Source of the DNA: Zoogloea sp.
GTDB taxonomy: Bacteria; Pseudomonadota; Gammaproteobacteria; Burkholderiales; Rhodocyclaceae
Length of the DNA: 38,282 bases
Direction of reading: 5' to 3'
NCBI GenBank assembly: GCA_017309145.1
Contig: JAFLDU010000012.1
Span: 1-38,282 of the forward strand
Position numbers and translations under genes: made by a program. How positions within the stretch are numbered: the stretch's first letter is position 1; every line of letters begins with the position of its first letter. Below the pieces are notes generated by a model. That model was not told where the DNA came from. It made no database searches and saw nothing but the letters and a program-made list of their open reading frames with translations. Below, piece after piece: positions 26,356 through 35,154 of the stretch.

Positions 26356-28302
26356 TCAGAGGCCGCTCTGGCGACGGGCGCGCATGCCGAAGCCGAGCAG
26401 CAGGCCGCTCAGCAGGATGAAGCCCCATTCACCGAGGGTCGGGATGCCCGGCACGCCGCCACCGGAACCCCCGGACCCGCCGGCGCCCGTCACGGTGATG
26501 CGTACCGTGGCCGTGGCGCAGATCGGCGTCGGCGAGCGGTCGCAGACCCGGTAGTCGAGGGTGTAGGAGCCCGGCGGAACCGAGGCGCTCACGGTCACTG
26601 CACCCGTGCCCGTGTTGAGGACGATGCCCGGGTTGCTGGTGCTCAGCTGGGTGAGCGTCATGGTGGAGATCGACGGATTGCTGCTGCCCACGTTGGCGTC
26701 GTTGGTCAGCACGTTCGGCACGGCGGTGCTGCTGACACCCGCCGGCACCACGCCGCCGTCATCGCTGGCCTGCACCGACCCGGACACGGTGGTCCCGACG
26801 CTTGTCATGCAGGGGCCGGGACTGCCTCCCGGTGCGCAAGTGCCACCGGTGGGGGGCGCCGCGCTGGCCGTATTGGTGATGGTGCTGCCGACCACCGCCG
26901 ATGCGCTGAGGGTGGCAGTGACGGTGTAGGTGAGAGTGCCGCCGGTGGGCAGCGATGCGATGGTCTGACTGAGGGCACCGCTGCCGTTGGCCGCCGGGCA
27001 GCTTGCGCCACCGGCACTGCAGGTCCAGCTCATCGAGGCCACGCCGGCCGGCAGCGGATCGCTGACCACGGTGCCATTGGCGGCAACCTCGCCGGTGTTG
27101 CGCAGGGTGAGGGTGTAGCGGACGGTGCCACCAGGGGGGGCGCTCGCCACGTTGGCCGTCTTGGTGAAGCTTACCTGCGGCGGCGGCGGTGGCACGCTGG
27201 CCGAGCTGGTGCAAGGCGGGGCGCTGCCGCTCGGGGCGCACACGGCGGTCCCGGCCGGCGTCACGCTGGCCGTGTTGGTGATGGTGGGAGGGTGCGAGCC
27301 GCTGACCAGGGCCTGCAGCGTGTAGGTAGCCTTGGCGCCGGCCGGCAGACTGGCGATGGTGTCGTTGATGGCACCGCTGCCGCTCGCAGCACACACCGCT
27401 CCGCCGGTGGCCGTGCATGACCAGGTGGCGCTGCTGATACCGGTGGGCAGCGGATCGGACACGACGACGCTGGAGGCTGCTGCGGTGCCCACGTTGCTCA
27501 CCACGATGGTGTAGGTGATGGTGCCTCCTGCCACAAGGCTGGTGGCCGGCGTGGTCTTGCTGACATTGACCTGGGGCTTGCTGTCGCACACCGCGTTGGC
27601 GGCCATCTGGGCCATGAAGCCCTCGTAGTCGGCACCGCTCTGGATCTGCACGACGAGGGTGTTGAGGCCTGTCTGCCAGTTGTGGTTGAGGGTGGTGCTG
27701 GCGGCCTGGGCGCTGGCATAACCTGTTCCGTAATAGCCGCCAGGCTGCGGCAGGCCGGTGGTCTGCCCACTCTGGGCCACACCGTTCACATAGACTTCGC
27801 TCACGCTGTTGTCCGAATTGAACTTCATCGACAGAGCGAAGGACGAGGGTGAGACGGCGGGGTCCAAGTAGAACTGGTAGCGGTAATACCAGTCACCGTT
27901 GGGGCTTTGCTTGTTGACGCTGGCGCCCTCACGGCTGATCCAGTTGGCGTTGCCGAAGGGGCTGGCCGCCCAGGCACTCGGTACGAGATTGCCCACGTAA
28001 GCCGGCCCCCAGTTAATCGAGGCCGGCGGTGGCTGGATGACACCGGAGGGCGGCTGCATGTCCGACACCTCCCAGTGGGCGTCGGGGCTGCCGTCGGGCA
28101 GAACGCCGTTGGAGCCGTTGTAGCCGGTGTTCAGGATGCTGGCGTTCGAGTTACAGCTGAGCGTTGGGGGCGCCGCGAGGGCTGCCTGGCTAAAGAGCAG
28201 TCCGGCAATGACTGCTGCGGTGCACCAGGATTGCCTCGGGGGAGGGTGCAGGCATGAAGCGCAGGCGATGCCCGATTGCGGTTTCGATTCGGAGGTAAGC
28301 AT
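26356..28302 (-). CDS. IPTL-CTERM surface/secreted protein with DUF11-like repeats
   Basis: A 648-residue exported protein. A long signal peptide ends about residue 43 (TAAVIAGLLFSQAALA). A roughly 210-residue N-terminal domain follows (HWEVSDMQPPSG, then NWISREGASVN). Two DUF11-type beta-sandwich repeats come next (NVSKTTPATSLVAGGTITYT and SFTKTANVASAPPGGTVRYT, each with VVSDPLP), then a cadherin-like region and a Gly-rich linker. The C-terminus is IPTLGEWG, a hydrophobic helix and a basic tail: the IPTL-CTERM sorting signal. Start is uncertain; 28302 best fits the signal peptide, and the frame extends to 28440. No sorting enzyme is encoded nearby. Function unknown; adhesion or envelope structure is a guess. 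Confidence 0.83.
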   Translation of the reverse strand: MLTSESKPQSGIACASCLHPPPRQSWCTAAVIAGLLFSQAALAAPPTLSCNSNASILNTGYNGSNGVLPDGSPDAHWEVSDMQPPSGVIQPPPASINWGPAYVGNLVPSAWAASPFGNANWISREGASVNKQSPNGDWYYRYQFYLDPAVSPSSFALSMKFNSDNSVSEVYVNGVAQSGQTTGLPQPGGYYGTGYASAQAASTTLNHNWQTGLNTLVVQIQSGADYEGFMAQMAANAVCDSKPQVNVSKTTPATSLVAGGTITYTIVVSNVGTAAASSVVVSDPLPTGISSATWSCTATGGAVCAASGSGAINDTIASLPAGAKATYTLQALVSGSHPPTITNTASVTPAGTAVCAPSGSAPPCTSSASVPPPPPQVSFTKTANVASAPPGGTVRYTLTLRNTGEVAANGTVVSDPLPAGVASMSWTCSAGGASCPAANGSGALSQTIASLPTGGTLTYTVTATLSASAVVGSTITNTASAAPPTGGTCAPGGSPGPCMTSVGTTVSGSVQASDDGGVVPAGVSSTAVPNVLTNDANVGSSNPSISTMTLTQLSTSNPGIVLNTGTGAVTVSASVPPGSYTLDYRVCDRSPTPICATATVRITVTGAGGSGGSGGGVPGIPTLGEWGFILLSGLLLGFGMRARRQSGL

Positions 28303-28643
28303 GGATAGTCTGGACGGCAAGGGTTGATAGGAAAGCGTGCAGGAAGGGGGTACGGTGAAGGCGGCCGGCGGTCCGCAGGTCGTCTTCCGTCTCATCGTTA
28401 GCCGGCGAGGCCCATGCTGCGCGTGCCGGATAAATGACAATTCGTTACACAGACCAGGAGCTTAAGTGAAGAGCGCGTGGAGCCTGATGGGAAATTTGGA
28501 TATTTTTGTGTCTTGGCGATATTCGCTCACGCTCAGGCCCCGGTCTTTCCAACCGTTTCCCACATGCTTGACCCCCCTCCCAGAGCCCCTGATACTGAGA
28601 AATCCCCGGCTGTAAGCAGGGTTTTCTCCTTCTGCCCAGGCTC
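28303..28643. other. Intergenic region between the IPTL-CTERM gene and the potassium channel gene
   Basis: Both genes point outward, so the stretch must hold their divergent promoters. I see no convincing gene, repeat or -35/-10 pair. The part next to 28440 could still be coding if the IPTL-CTERM protein starts earlier. Confidence 0.4.
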
Positions 28644-30269
28644 ATGTTCTCCCGACTCAAGCGATCAACCCGGCGCCTGCTGGCGCTGCTGGCCGTACTG
28701 CCCGCCACCGTGCTCCTGCTGGGCGTGATCTACATGCTGGGCATGGAGCACCTGGAGGGCACGCCGCGTACCTTCCTGGAGAGCATCCAGTGGGCCTCCG
28801 AGACCCTGACCACCACGGGCTATGGGGGCGATAACCACTGGAACCATCCCGTGGTGGCACTGTTCGTGATCCTCGGTCAGTTCATGGGCCAGTTCCTGGT
28901 GTTCCTGATCTTTCCGGTCTTCGTGCTGCCCTATTTCGAGGAGCGCTTTGAAGTGCGCCTGCAGCATGTGCTGCCGAAGATGGAGGGTAAGGTCCTGTTC
29001 TACCGCTATGGACTGGTGATTGATCCCCTTCTGGAGGACTTCAAGCGCACGGCCACCCCCTTCGTCATCTTCGAGGAGGACCTGGCCCAGGCGCGCCACC
29101 TGCGCGACCGGGGCTACGAAGTGGTGTTCGGCCAACTGGCCGAGGATTCCAGTGTGCTGGCGCGGGTGCGTGACGCCCGGGCGGTGGTGGCCAACGGCGG
29201 GGATCATCGTAACGCCACCTGTACCCTGATCGTGCGGGAGCTGGGCTTCACCGGCCCCTTGTTCGCCCTCGCCGACGAGCCGTTGTACCGGGCGCCCATG
29301 CTGCAGATCGGGGCGACCGACGTGTTCACGCCGTCCCATGTGCTGGGGGCGGCCCTGGCCTCGCGGGCCAGTGTGCGCATCAGCCCACCGGCCGAGGGGA
29401 TGCACCTGCTGGGTGAGCAGGTGGGCATGGGAGAGTTCCGGGTGCGTCCCAACAGCCCTCTGGCAGGCCGGTGCCTGGGGGATCTGCGCCTGCGGGAGAC
29501 ACATGGGGTGGCGGTGATCGGGGCTTGGCGCGGTGGCGTGTTCACCACCTCGAAGGGGCCGGACACTGTGGTCGAGCCTGGTGCCATCCTGGTGCTGGTC
29601 GGCGCTCCGCGGGGGCTCGAGGAGGTGGAGCGGATGGCGATGCCGATCCGGCGTTCCGGCCCGATCGTGGTGGCCGGCTTCGGGGCCGTCGGACACAAGG
29701 TGCGGGAGATCCTGCAGGATGCGGGAGAGCACTGCGTGACCATCGACCGGGTCGCGGGGCCCGGGGTGGACGTGGTCGGCAACATCCTGGAGCAGGCTAC
29801 CTTGGTGCAGGCCGGTGTGCGTGAAGCCAGCGCGGTGATCCTGGCCCTCAGCGACGATGGCGAGTCGGTCTTCGCCACCGCCGCGGTGCGCGATTTTGCG
29901 CCCCAGGTGCCCCTCATCGTGCGCGTGCTAAGGGCCACCAACACCGGCCGCCTGTACCGGGCCGGGGCGGATTTCGCGATCTCCGTGGGGGAGGTGGCCG
30001 GGCAGATCCTGGCCCATCATCTGCTCGAAGAGCAGACCCTCGGTTTGGAGAGTCGCATCAAGTTCAGCCGCCTGGAGGCGGGCGCCCTGGCCGGCATCCA
30101 TCCCTGGCGTAGCGAGGTGCTTGAGCGCACCGGCGCCAAGATCGTCGCGGTGGAGCGGGGGCACGAGGTGATCGTGAGCTTCGGTGACGATTTCACCGTC
30201 CGGCCCGATGACCGGCTCTTCGTGTGCGGTTCCCTCAACAGCCTGGAGCGCTACCGCCAGGCTTTCTAG
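28644..30269 (+). CDS. Two-TM potassium channel with tandem RCK (TrkA-N/TrkA-C) domains
   Basis: A 541-residue ligand-gated K+ channel-like membrane protein. TM1 is at about residues 10-33, the pore loop at 43-63 with filter TTTGYGGD, and TM2 at 68-97. Two cytoplasmic RCK modules follow, each Rossmann domain plus TrkA-C. In the second, the nucleotide-binding glycines are intact (VVAGFGAVGHKV). In the first they are replaced (YRYGLVIDPLL), so only one site may bind nucleotide. The filter has TTGYG where classical channels have TVGYG. The gene stands alone between divergent and convergent neighbours. The ATG at 28644 has only a weak CAGG upstream. K+ flux, rather than another cation, is inferred from the GYG signature. 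Confidence 0.87.
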   Translation: MFSRLKRSTRRLLALLAVLPATVLLLGVIYMLGMEHLEGTPRTFLESIQWASETLTTTGYGGDNHWNHPVVALFVILGQFMGQFLVFLIFPVFVLPYFEERFEVRLQHVLPKMEGKVLFYRYGLVIDPLLEDFKRTATPFVIFEEDLAQARHLRDRGYEVVFGQLAEDSSVLARVRDARAVVANGGDHRNATCTLIVRELGFTGPLFALADEPLYRAPMLQIGATDVFTPSHVLGAALASRASVRISPPAEGMHLLGEQVGMGEFRVRPNSPLAGRCLGDLRLRETHGVAVIGAWRGGVFTTSKGPDTVVEPGAILVLVGAPRGLEEVERMAMPIRRSGPIVVAGFGAVGHKVREILQDAGEHCVTIDRVAGPGVDVVGNILEQATLVQAGVREASAVILALSDDGESVFATAAVRDFAPQVPLIVRVLRATNTGRLYRAGADFAISVGEVAGQILAHHLLEEQTLGLESRIKFSRLEAGALAGIHPWRSEVLERTGAKIVAVERGHEVIVSFGDDFTVRPDDRLFVCGSLNSLERYRQAF

Positions 30270-30287
30270 GGAGCTGGCCCGCTGCGC

Positions 30288-32951
30288 TCAGCCGTGCAGG
30301 CTCTTGCTGACCCGGCGCAGCCCGCTTTCCTCGGGGTGGGGGGCAATGGTGAAGCCGAGGGTTTGCATCAGGCGCAGCATCTTGGGATTGTCGCCCAGCA
30401 CATCGCCGACCATGCTGCGGTAGCCGCGTGCCCGCGCACAGTCGATCAGCGCTCCCATCAAGCGGCGGCCCAAGCCGTAGCGCTGCCAATCGTCGCCGAC
30501 CACCAGGGCGAATTCCACGGCCTCGCCATCCGGGGCCAGGGCATAGCGGGCGCCGCCGAGCAGGCGCTCGATGCCGTCGTCCCGGGTGGTGGCCATCAGG
30601 GCCATCTCCCGGTCGTAGTCGATCTGCGTGAAGCGGGCGATCAGGCTGGGTGGCAGGCTGTCGATCTCCTCCATGAAGCGGAAGTAGCGGGTCTCCGGGC
30701 TCAGGCTGTCGAAGAAGGTCTGCACCAGGTCGGCGTCCTCGGGGCGGATCGGGCGGACCCGCACGATGCGGCCGTCGGGCATCTTCCAGTCATGCTCCAG
30801 GTGCGCCGGGTAGGGATGGATGGCCATGTGGGCATAGCGGTCGCTGCCGGCAGGGAGCCCCTGGTCGATGATCATGCGCGCGTCGGCGACGATGGCGCCG
30901 TCCTCGTCCACGATCAGCGGGTCGATCTCCAGGGTCTTCAGCCAGGGCAGCTCGCAGACCAGCCCTGATACGGCGATCAGCACATCCTCCAGGGCCTGGC
31001 GGTCGGCCGCCGGGAGTTCGCCCAGCGGGCCGAGCAGCCGGGCGACGCTGGATGAGTCGATCAGGTCGCCGGCCAGCACGGGGTTGAGGGGCGGCAGGGC
31101 AAGGGCCTGGTCGTCGTTGCGGCCGACCCGCGAGCCGCCGGCACCGAGTCCGATCACCGGCCCGAACACCGGGTCGCGGAAGACCGTCAGGCGCAGCTCG
31201 CGGCCGTGGGGCCGATGCAGATAGGGCTCCAGCGACACGCCGTTGATACGTGCCTCCGGATGGCCGGCGCGCACCGTGGCGAGCATGTCGTGGAAGGCGC
31301 TCCACACCGATTCCGCCGCGCCCAGGTTGAGGCGTACTCCGCCAGCGTCGGCCTTGTGGGGCAGGTCGGGGGAGTCGATCTTCATGACCACCGGAAAGCC
31401 GGTCTGCTCGGCGGCGAACAGGGCTTCGGTGGCGTCCCGGGCCAGGGTGCCCGGGGTGACCGGCACGCCAAAGCTGCGCAGCAGGGTCTTCGATTCGGGG
31501 CTGGACAGCACCGTGCGCCGCTGGCCGAGCAGGGCCTCCAGCAGTAGCCGGGCGCCTGCCGGGCCGCTTCGTCCGTTGCCGGTGGTGCGCCCGGCAGCCT
31601 GCAGCAGCAGGTTCTGGTTGCGGTAGAAACGGGATATGTTGTGGAACAGCTCGATGGCCGTCTCCGGCGAGCGGAACACCGGCACGCCGGCCTGCTCGAG
31701 CAATTGGCGGCCCTCGGCCACCTGGCCACCACCCATCCAGCAGGCACACAGGCGCAGGCGCGAGTCGGCGGCGAGGTCGATCAGGGCCCGGGCGACCTCG
31801 AGGGGGTCGGTCATCGCGTGGGGTGACAGCATGACCAGTACATTGTCGACGGCCGGATCGTCGGCCAGCAGGCGCAGGGTGTCGCGGTAGCGTTCCGGCG
31901 AGGCATCGCCGCCCAGGTCGAGGGGGTTGCCCGGGCGCCGCTCGCCGGCGATCAGGCGGCCCAGCCTGGCCAGACTGTCGTCGGACAGCACGGCCAGCGG
32001 AATACCCAGGTCGCCGGCCCGGTCGGCGGCCATCGCGCCGGGGCCGCCGCCGTTGGTGACGATGGTCAGCGGCGCTTCGCGCGGGCGGAAGCCGGCGGCC
32101 AGGGCCTTGGCGGCGAAGAACAGCTGGCCGATGTGCTGGACCCGCACCACCCCGGCGCGGCGCATCGCCGCGTCAAACACCGCATCGGCCACACAGGTGC
32201 TGCCGGCAGGGCTGTCCGTTTCATGGCGGCCGGCCTTGAGCAGGATGATCGGCTTGATCCGGGCCGCCGAGCGCAGGGCGCTCATGAAGCGCCGAGCATG
32301 CCGCACGTGGTCTACATAGAGCAGGATGTGGCGGGTGCGGGGGTCGTGCACCAGGTAATCGAGGGTCTCGCCGAAGTCCACATCCAGGGTGGAGCTGAGG
32401 GAGATCACCGACGAGAAGCCAACCTGGTTGGTGGCCGCCCAGTCCAGCACCACCGAACACATGGCGCCGGACTGGGACACCAGGGCCAGGTCGCCGCTGC
32501 CCACGGCGATGCGGGTCAGGGCGGCATGGAGGCCGATGTCCGGCCGCAGGATGCCCAGGCTGCCCGGTCCGAGCAGACGCAGGCCGGTCTCGCGGGCGGT
32601 GTCGAGCAGGCGCTTCTCCAGCGCGTCACCGCCCGACCCGGTGGCGGTGACGATCACCGCGTTGCGCACCCCACTGCGCCCGCACTGTTCGACGATGGCG
32701 TGCAGGGCCCGCGCCGGTGCGGCGATCACGGCCAGGTCCACACGGCCGCCGATGGCCTCCACCGAGGCGTGGCAGGCCTGCCCGAAGACCGTCTTGTGCT
32801 TGGGATTGACCGCGTGCAGGGGGCCACGGAAGCCGCCCTCGCGCAGGTTGGAGAAGATCACCCGGCCCACCGAGCGGGCCTCTTCGGAGGCGCCGATCAC
32901 GGCGATGGAGGCGGGTTCGAACAGGGTGGCCAGGGAGTGGCGGGTCGGCAT
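30288..32951 (-). CDS. Pat/PatZ-type protein lysine acetyltransferase with NDP-forming acyl-CoA synthetase-like region
   Basis: An 887-residue fusion. N-terminal CoA-binding domain about residues 8-135 (ASIAVIGASEEARSVGRVI), succinyl-CoA-ligase-like domain about 150-300, ATP-grasp domain about 475-700 (LLRSFGVPVTPG, KIDSPDLPHKADAGGV), and a C-terminal GNAT acetyltransferase about 725-887 with the acetyl-CoA loop QRYGLGRRLM. In active ADP-forming synthetases the phospho-His follows the KAGR motif (SHTG); here the same place reads GSTC, so synthetase activity is probably lost, as in Salmonella Pat. Likely substrates are acyl-CoA synthetases such as Acs or PrpE. The start has GAGGG upstream. It converges on the channel gene. 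Confidence 0.88.
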   Translation of the reverse strand: MPTRHSLATLFEPASIAVIGASEEARSVGRVIFSNLREGGFRGPLHAVNPKHKTVFGQACHASVEAIGGRVDLAVIAAPARALHAIVEQCGRSGVRNAVIVTATGSGGDALEKRLLDTARETGLRLLGPGSLGILRPDIGLHAALTRIAVGSGDLALVSQSGAMCSVVLDWAATNQVGFSSVISLSSTLDVDFGETLDYLVHDPRTRHILLYVDHVRHARRFMSALRSAARIKPIILLKAGRHETDSPAGSTCVADAVFDAAMRRAGVVRVQHIGQLFFAAKALAAGFRPREAPLTIVTNGGGPGAMAADRAGDLGIPLAVLSDDSLARLGRLIAGERRPGNPLDLGGDASPERYRDTLRLLADDPAVDNVLVMLSPHAMTDPLEVARALIDLAADSRLRLCACWMGGGQVAEGRQLLEQAGVPVFRSPETAIELFHNISRFYRNQNLLLQAAGRTTGNGRSGPAGARLLLEALLGQRRTVLSSPESKTLLRSFGVPVTPGTLARDATEALFAAEQTGFPVVMKIDSPDLPHKADAGGVRLNLGAAESVWSAFHDMLATVRAGHPEARINGVSLEPYLHRPHGRELRLTVFRDPVFGPVIGLGAGGSRVGRNDDQALALPPLNPVLAGDLIDSSSVARLLGPLGELPAADRQALEDVLIAVSGLVCELPWLKTLEIDPLIVDEDGAIVADARMIIDQGLPAGSDRYAHMAIHPYPAHLEHDWKMPDGRIVRVRPIRPEDADLVQTFFDSLSPETRYFRFMEEIDSLPPSLIARFTQIDYDREMALMATTRDDGIERLLGGARYALAPDGEAVEFALVVGDDWQRYGLGRRLMGALIDCARARGYRSMVGDVLGDNPKMLRLMQTLGFTIAPHPEESGLRRVSKSLHG

Positions 32952-33043
32952 CGCAGCCCTCGGGTGGGTTACTCGATGGCTGCGATGTATAACATTTTTC
33001 CTTGTTCGCTATGTTGATTTGTATCGTATTTGGCCCGTGGGGC

Positions 33044-33065
33044 CTCCCGGCAGGGACGCCGGGAG
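33044..33065 (-). terminator. Hairpin downstream of hmp
   Basis: CTCCCGGC-AGGGAC-GCCGGGAG is a perfect 8-bp stem, 7 bases past the hmp stop. It lacks a T-run, so termination strength is uncertain. Confidence 0.5.
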
Positions 33066-33071
33066 CGGGGC

Positions 33072-34268
33072 TTACTCCAGCTCGCCGAACAGGTCTGGGC
33101 CGAAGACTTCGTAGTGGATGCGTTCCCGCGGGATGCCCCGTGCCACCAGCGCACGCCGCTGCAGTTGCATGAAGGGTAGCGGGCCGCACAGATACACGTC
33201 GGCGTCATCGGGCAGCGCGTCCACCCTGTCCAGGTCCATGCGTCCGTCGAGGGCCTCGCTTTCGGTGTCGTGCGGCGTCTCCAGCCACAGGTGTTGGCGG
33301 GCATGCTTCAGCGCTCCGAGGGCATCACGCACCTCGGCACGGTGGGGAAAGTGCAGGTGGTCGGTGGTGGCATAGCCAAACACGACCGGGCGTGCCGGCT
33401 GGGTGGCAGCCAGATGGCGGAGCATCGCCAGCATCGGGGTGATGCCCACGCCGGCACTCAGCAGTACCACTGCCCGGTCGCCCCCGGCGAGCTGGAAGTC
33501 GCCCGCCGGCGGTCCGACCCGCAGGGTGTCGCCGACCCGGATCACATCGTTGAGCTGGCCCGACACCGCGCCCGGCGGGGCTCCTTCGCCGTGCGGCACA
33601 CGCTTTACGGTGATCCGCCAGGTGTCGCCGCCAGGCGCGTCGGACAGGCTGTACTGGCGTACTTGGATCAGCCCGCTGGCGGGGATGGGGAGGGCCACGC
33701 TGATGTACTGGCCCGGAGCGTAGCCTGCCGGTGGGCTGCCGTCGGTCGGACGCAGGCGCAGGGCAACGATGCCGTCGGCGGCCTCTTCTCTGTCTATGAC
33801 CGCCATCTCAGGCCAATCCTGGCCGGCCTGCCAGTCGCGGGCCTGGTAGAGCCGCGCCTCGCGGGCCACCAGCTCGGTGGCCATCAGCCAGTACACCTCG
33901 TCCCAGGCGGCGGCGATGTCGGGCGTGATCGCCGCGCCCAGGACCTCGCCGAGGGAGGCCAGCAGGTGGCGCCCGACGATGGTGTATTGGGCCGGGGTGA
34001 TGCCCAGGCTGACATGCTTGTGGGCGATGCGGTCGAGCACCGGCCCGATGATGGCCGGTTTGTCCATGTGGGTGGCGAAGGCATACACGGATCCGGCCAG
34101 GGCCTGAGCCTGATCGCCGGTGGCCTGGTTGCCGAGGTTGAAGAGGTTCTTCAGCTCGGGATGGTGGCTGAACATGCGTTCGTAGAAATGGCGGGTGATC
34201 GCCTCGCCGTGGGCGAGTAGCACCGGCACGGTGGCCTCGATCAGGGGACGGGCGGTGAGGGACAGCAT
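33072..34268 (-). CDS. hmp: Flavohaemoglobin, nitric oxide dioxygenase
   Basis: Detoxifies NO to nitrate using O2 and NAD(P)H. The 398-residue product has a globin domain (1-140) with distal Tyr29 (HFYERMF), Gln53 and proximal His85 (AHKHVSLGI), then an FAD domain (RQYSLSDAP) and an NAD domain (LLSAGVGITPMLAML, CGPLPFM). All positions match those of E. coli Hmp. The ATG at 34268 follows AAAGGAAA; upstream in-frame codons run into the small membrane-protein gene. It lies 41 bp after that gene, probably in one transcript from a promoter at 34597-34625 overlapped by NsrR-like sites, divergent from nsrR. Derepression by NO is therefore expected. Confidence 0.95.
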   Translation of the reverse strand: MLSLTARPLIEATVPVLLAHGEAITRHFYERMFSHHPELKNLFNLGNQATGDQAQALAGSVYAFATHMDKPAIIGPVLDRIAHKHVSLGITPAQYTIVGRHLLASLGEVLGAAITPDIAAAWDEVYWLMATELVAREARLYQARDWQAGQDWPEMAVIDREEAADGIVALRLRPTDGSPPAGYAPGQYISVALPIPASGLIQVRQYSLSDAPGGDTWRITVKRVPHGEGAPPGAVSGQLNDVIRVGDTLRVGPPAGDFQLAGGDRAVVLLSAGVGITPMLAMLRHLAATQPARPVVFGYATTDHLHFPHRAEVRDALGALKHARQHLWLETPHDTESEALDGRMDLDRVDALPDDADVYLCGPLPFMQLQRRALVARGIPRERIHYEVFGPDLFGELE

Positions 34269-34309
34269 GGGGTTTCCTTTACTTGTCTTGTGAAGGCCAG
34301 GGGCCGGAA

Positions 34310-34564
34310 TCAACCCGCCCGCAGGTTGCCGAGGGCGTGGTGGGCGGCCAGCCGGATCACGTAGCCGAGCTTGAAGAAGGCCGCCGAGATCGGCAGAGCC
34401 AGGTGACCGGCGATCTGCATGCCGAGGCTGAAGCGCTCGGCGAAGGGGTAGGCCACCAGGGTCGAGACGAGCATGCCGAGCCCGGCGATGACCATCATCG
34501 AGCGTCCGGTGAGCAAGACCTTGCCAGGGTTGGGGAAAGGGCCGGGGTTCTCTGCGGGGTCCAT
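34310..34564 (-). CDS. Small two-helix membrane protein in the NsrR-hmp locus
   Basis: An 84-residue protein with two probable transmembrane helices (about residues 22-42, MMVIAGLGMLVSTLVAYPF; about 46-66, LGMQIAGHLALPISAAFFKL) and short polar ends. I do not recognise a named family. The ATG at 34564 has CGGAG 6 bases upstream, whereas the ATG at 34570 directly abuts it. It is the first gene after the NsrR-like operators and precedes hmp, so it is probably NO-induced along with it. Confidence 0.75.
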   Translation of the reverse strand: MDPAENPGPFPNPGKVLLTGRSMMVIAGLGMLVSTLVAYPFAERFSLGMQIAGHLALPISAAFFKLGYVIRLAAHHALGNLRAG

Positions 34565-34590
34565 CTTCATCTCCGTTCTGTGATCGGGTT

Positions 34591-34639
34591 AAGTGGACTA
34601 TAGAATGCATCTTTTAAAGAGTCAATAAAAATGAATCTT
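34591..34639. promoter_or_regulatory. Two NsrR-like operators between nsrR and the hmp operon
   Basis: Site 34617-34639 matches the 23-bp palindromic NsrR consensus (half-site AAGATGCATT) at 17 positions by my count. Site 34591-34613 carries an exact half-site (minus strand AAGATGCATT, 34613-34604) and matches at 16 of 23. Their centres are 26 bp apart. They cover the -35 and -10 of the leftward promoter. Confidence 0.75.
34597..34625 (-). promoter_or_regulatory. Sigma-70-type promoter of the small membrane protein-hmp operon
   Basis: Minus strand: -35 TTGACT (34625-34620), 17-bp spacer, -10 TATAGT (34602-34597). Both boxes are close to consensus and lie 33-61 bases before the first ATG at 34564. 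For nsrR in the other direction, TATAAT at 34653-34658 is a likely -10 without a clear -35. Confidence 0.8.
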
Positions 34640-34699
34640 TTTGAATTCCCCTTATAATGAGAGGGTTGAAACCTCGCGGGCACTCTGGAGGGCACCACC

Positions 34700-35137
34700 A
34701 TGCACATCACCCAGCACACCGATTACGCCTTGCGGACGCTGATCTACCTGGCCGCAAACGAGCAGCGCCTGGTCACCATCCAGGAGGTGTCGGAGCGTTT
34801 CGAGGTGTCCCGCAGCCACCTCATGAAGGTCGTCAATCAGCTGATCCGCAATGGCTTCGTCGAAGGCATCCGCGGCAAGGGGGGGGGCATGCGTCTCGCC
34901 CGCCGGCCGACCGAGATCCGGGTCGGCGAGGTGGTGCGCAGGATGGAGTCCGACCTGGCCCTGGTGGAGTGCTTCACCGACACCAGCCGCTGCCTGCTCA
35001 CCGCCACCTGCCGCCTGAAGGGCGTGCTCAACACGGCGCTGGAGGCCTTCTTCGAGTCCCTCGACCGGGTGACCCTGGCCGAGGTGCTGGGGCCGGCCCA
35101 GCACCAGTTGCTGCATGTGCTGAGGCGGGTGGCCTGA
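34700..35137 (+). CDS. nsrR: Rrf2-family NO-sensing repressor NsrR
   Basis: A 145-residue Rrf2 winged-helix regulator holding a NO-sensitive Fe-S cluster. The DNA-binding part is about residues 1-70 (TDYALRTLIYLAANEQ, VSRSHLMKVVNQL, GKGGGMRL), and three cluster cysteines follow at 91, 98 and 104 (ECFTDTSRCLLTATC), near the E. coli positions 91, 96 and 102. Position next to hmp with NsrR-like operators between supports NsrR over IscR. The ATG at 34700 follows CTGGAGG. It converges on the nuclease gene, and a hairpin spans both stop codons. Confidence 0.93.
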   Translation: MHITQHTDYALRTLIYLAANEQRLVTIQEVSERFEVSRSHLMKVVNQLIRNGFVEGIRGKGGGMRLARRPTEIRVGEVVRRMESDLALVECFTDTSRCLLTATCRLKGVLNTALEAFFESLDRVTLAEVLGPAQHQLLHVLRRVA

Positions 35138-35154
35138 GCGCCGTCCGGCTCAGG
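35133..35154. terminator. Bidirectional hairpin spanning the convergent nsrR and nuclease stop codons
   Basis: CCTGAGC-GCCGTCCG-GCTCAGG: 7-bp arms with an 8-base loop. The left arm contains the nsrR stop and the right arm contains the nuclease stop. No T-run is present. Confidence 0.45.
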
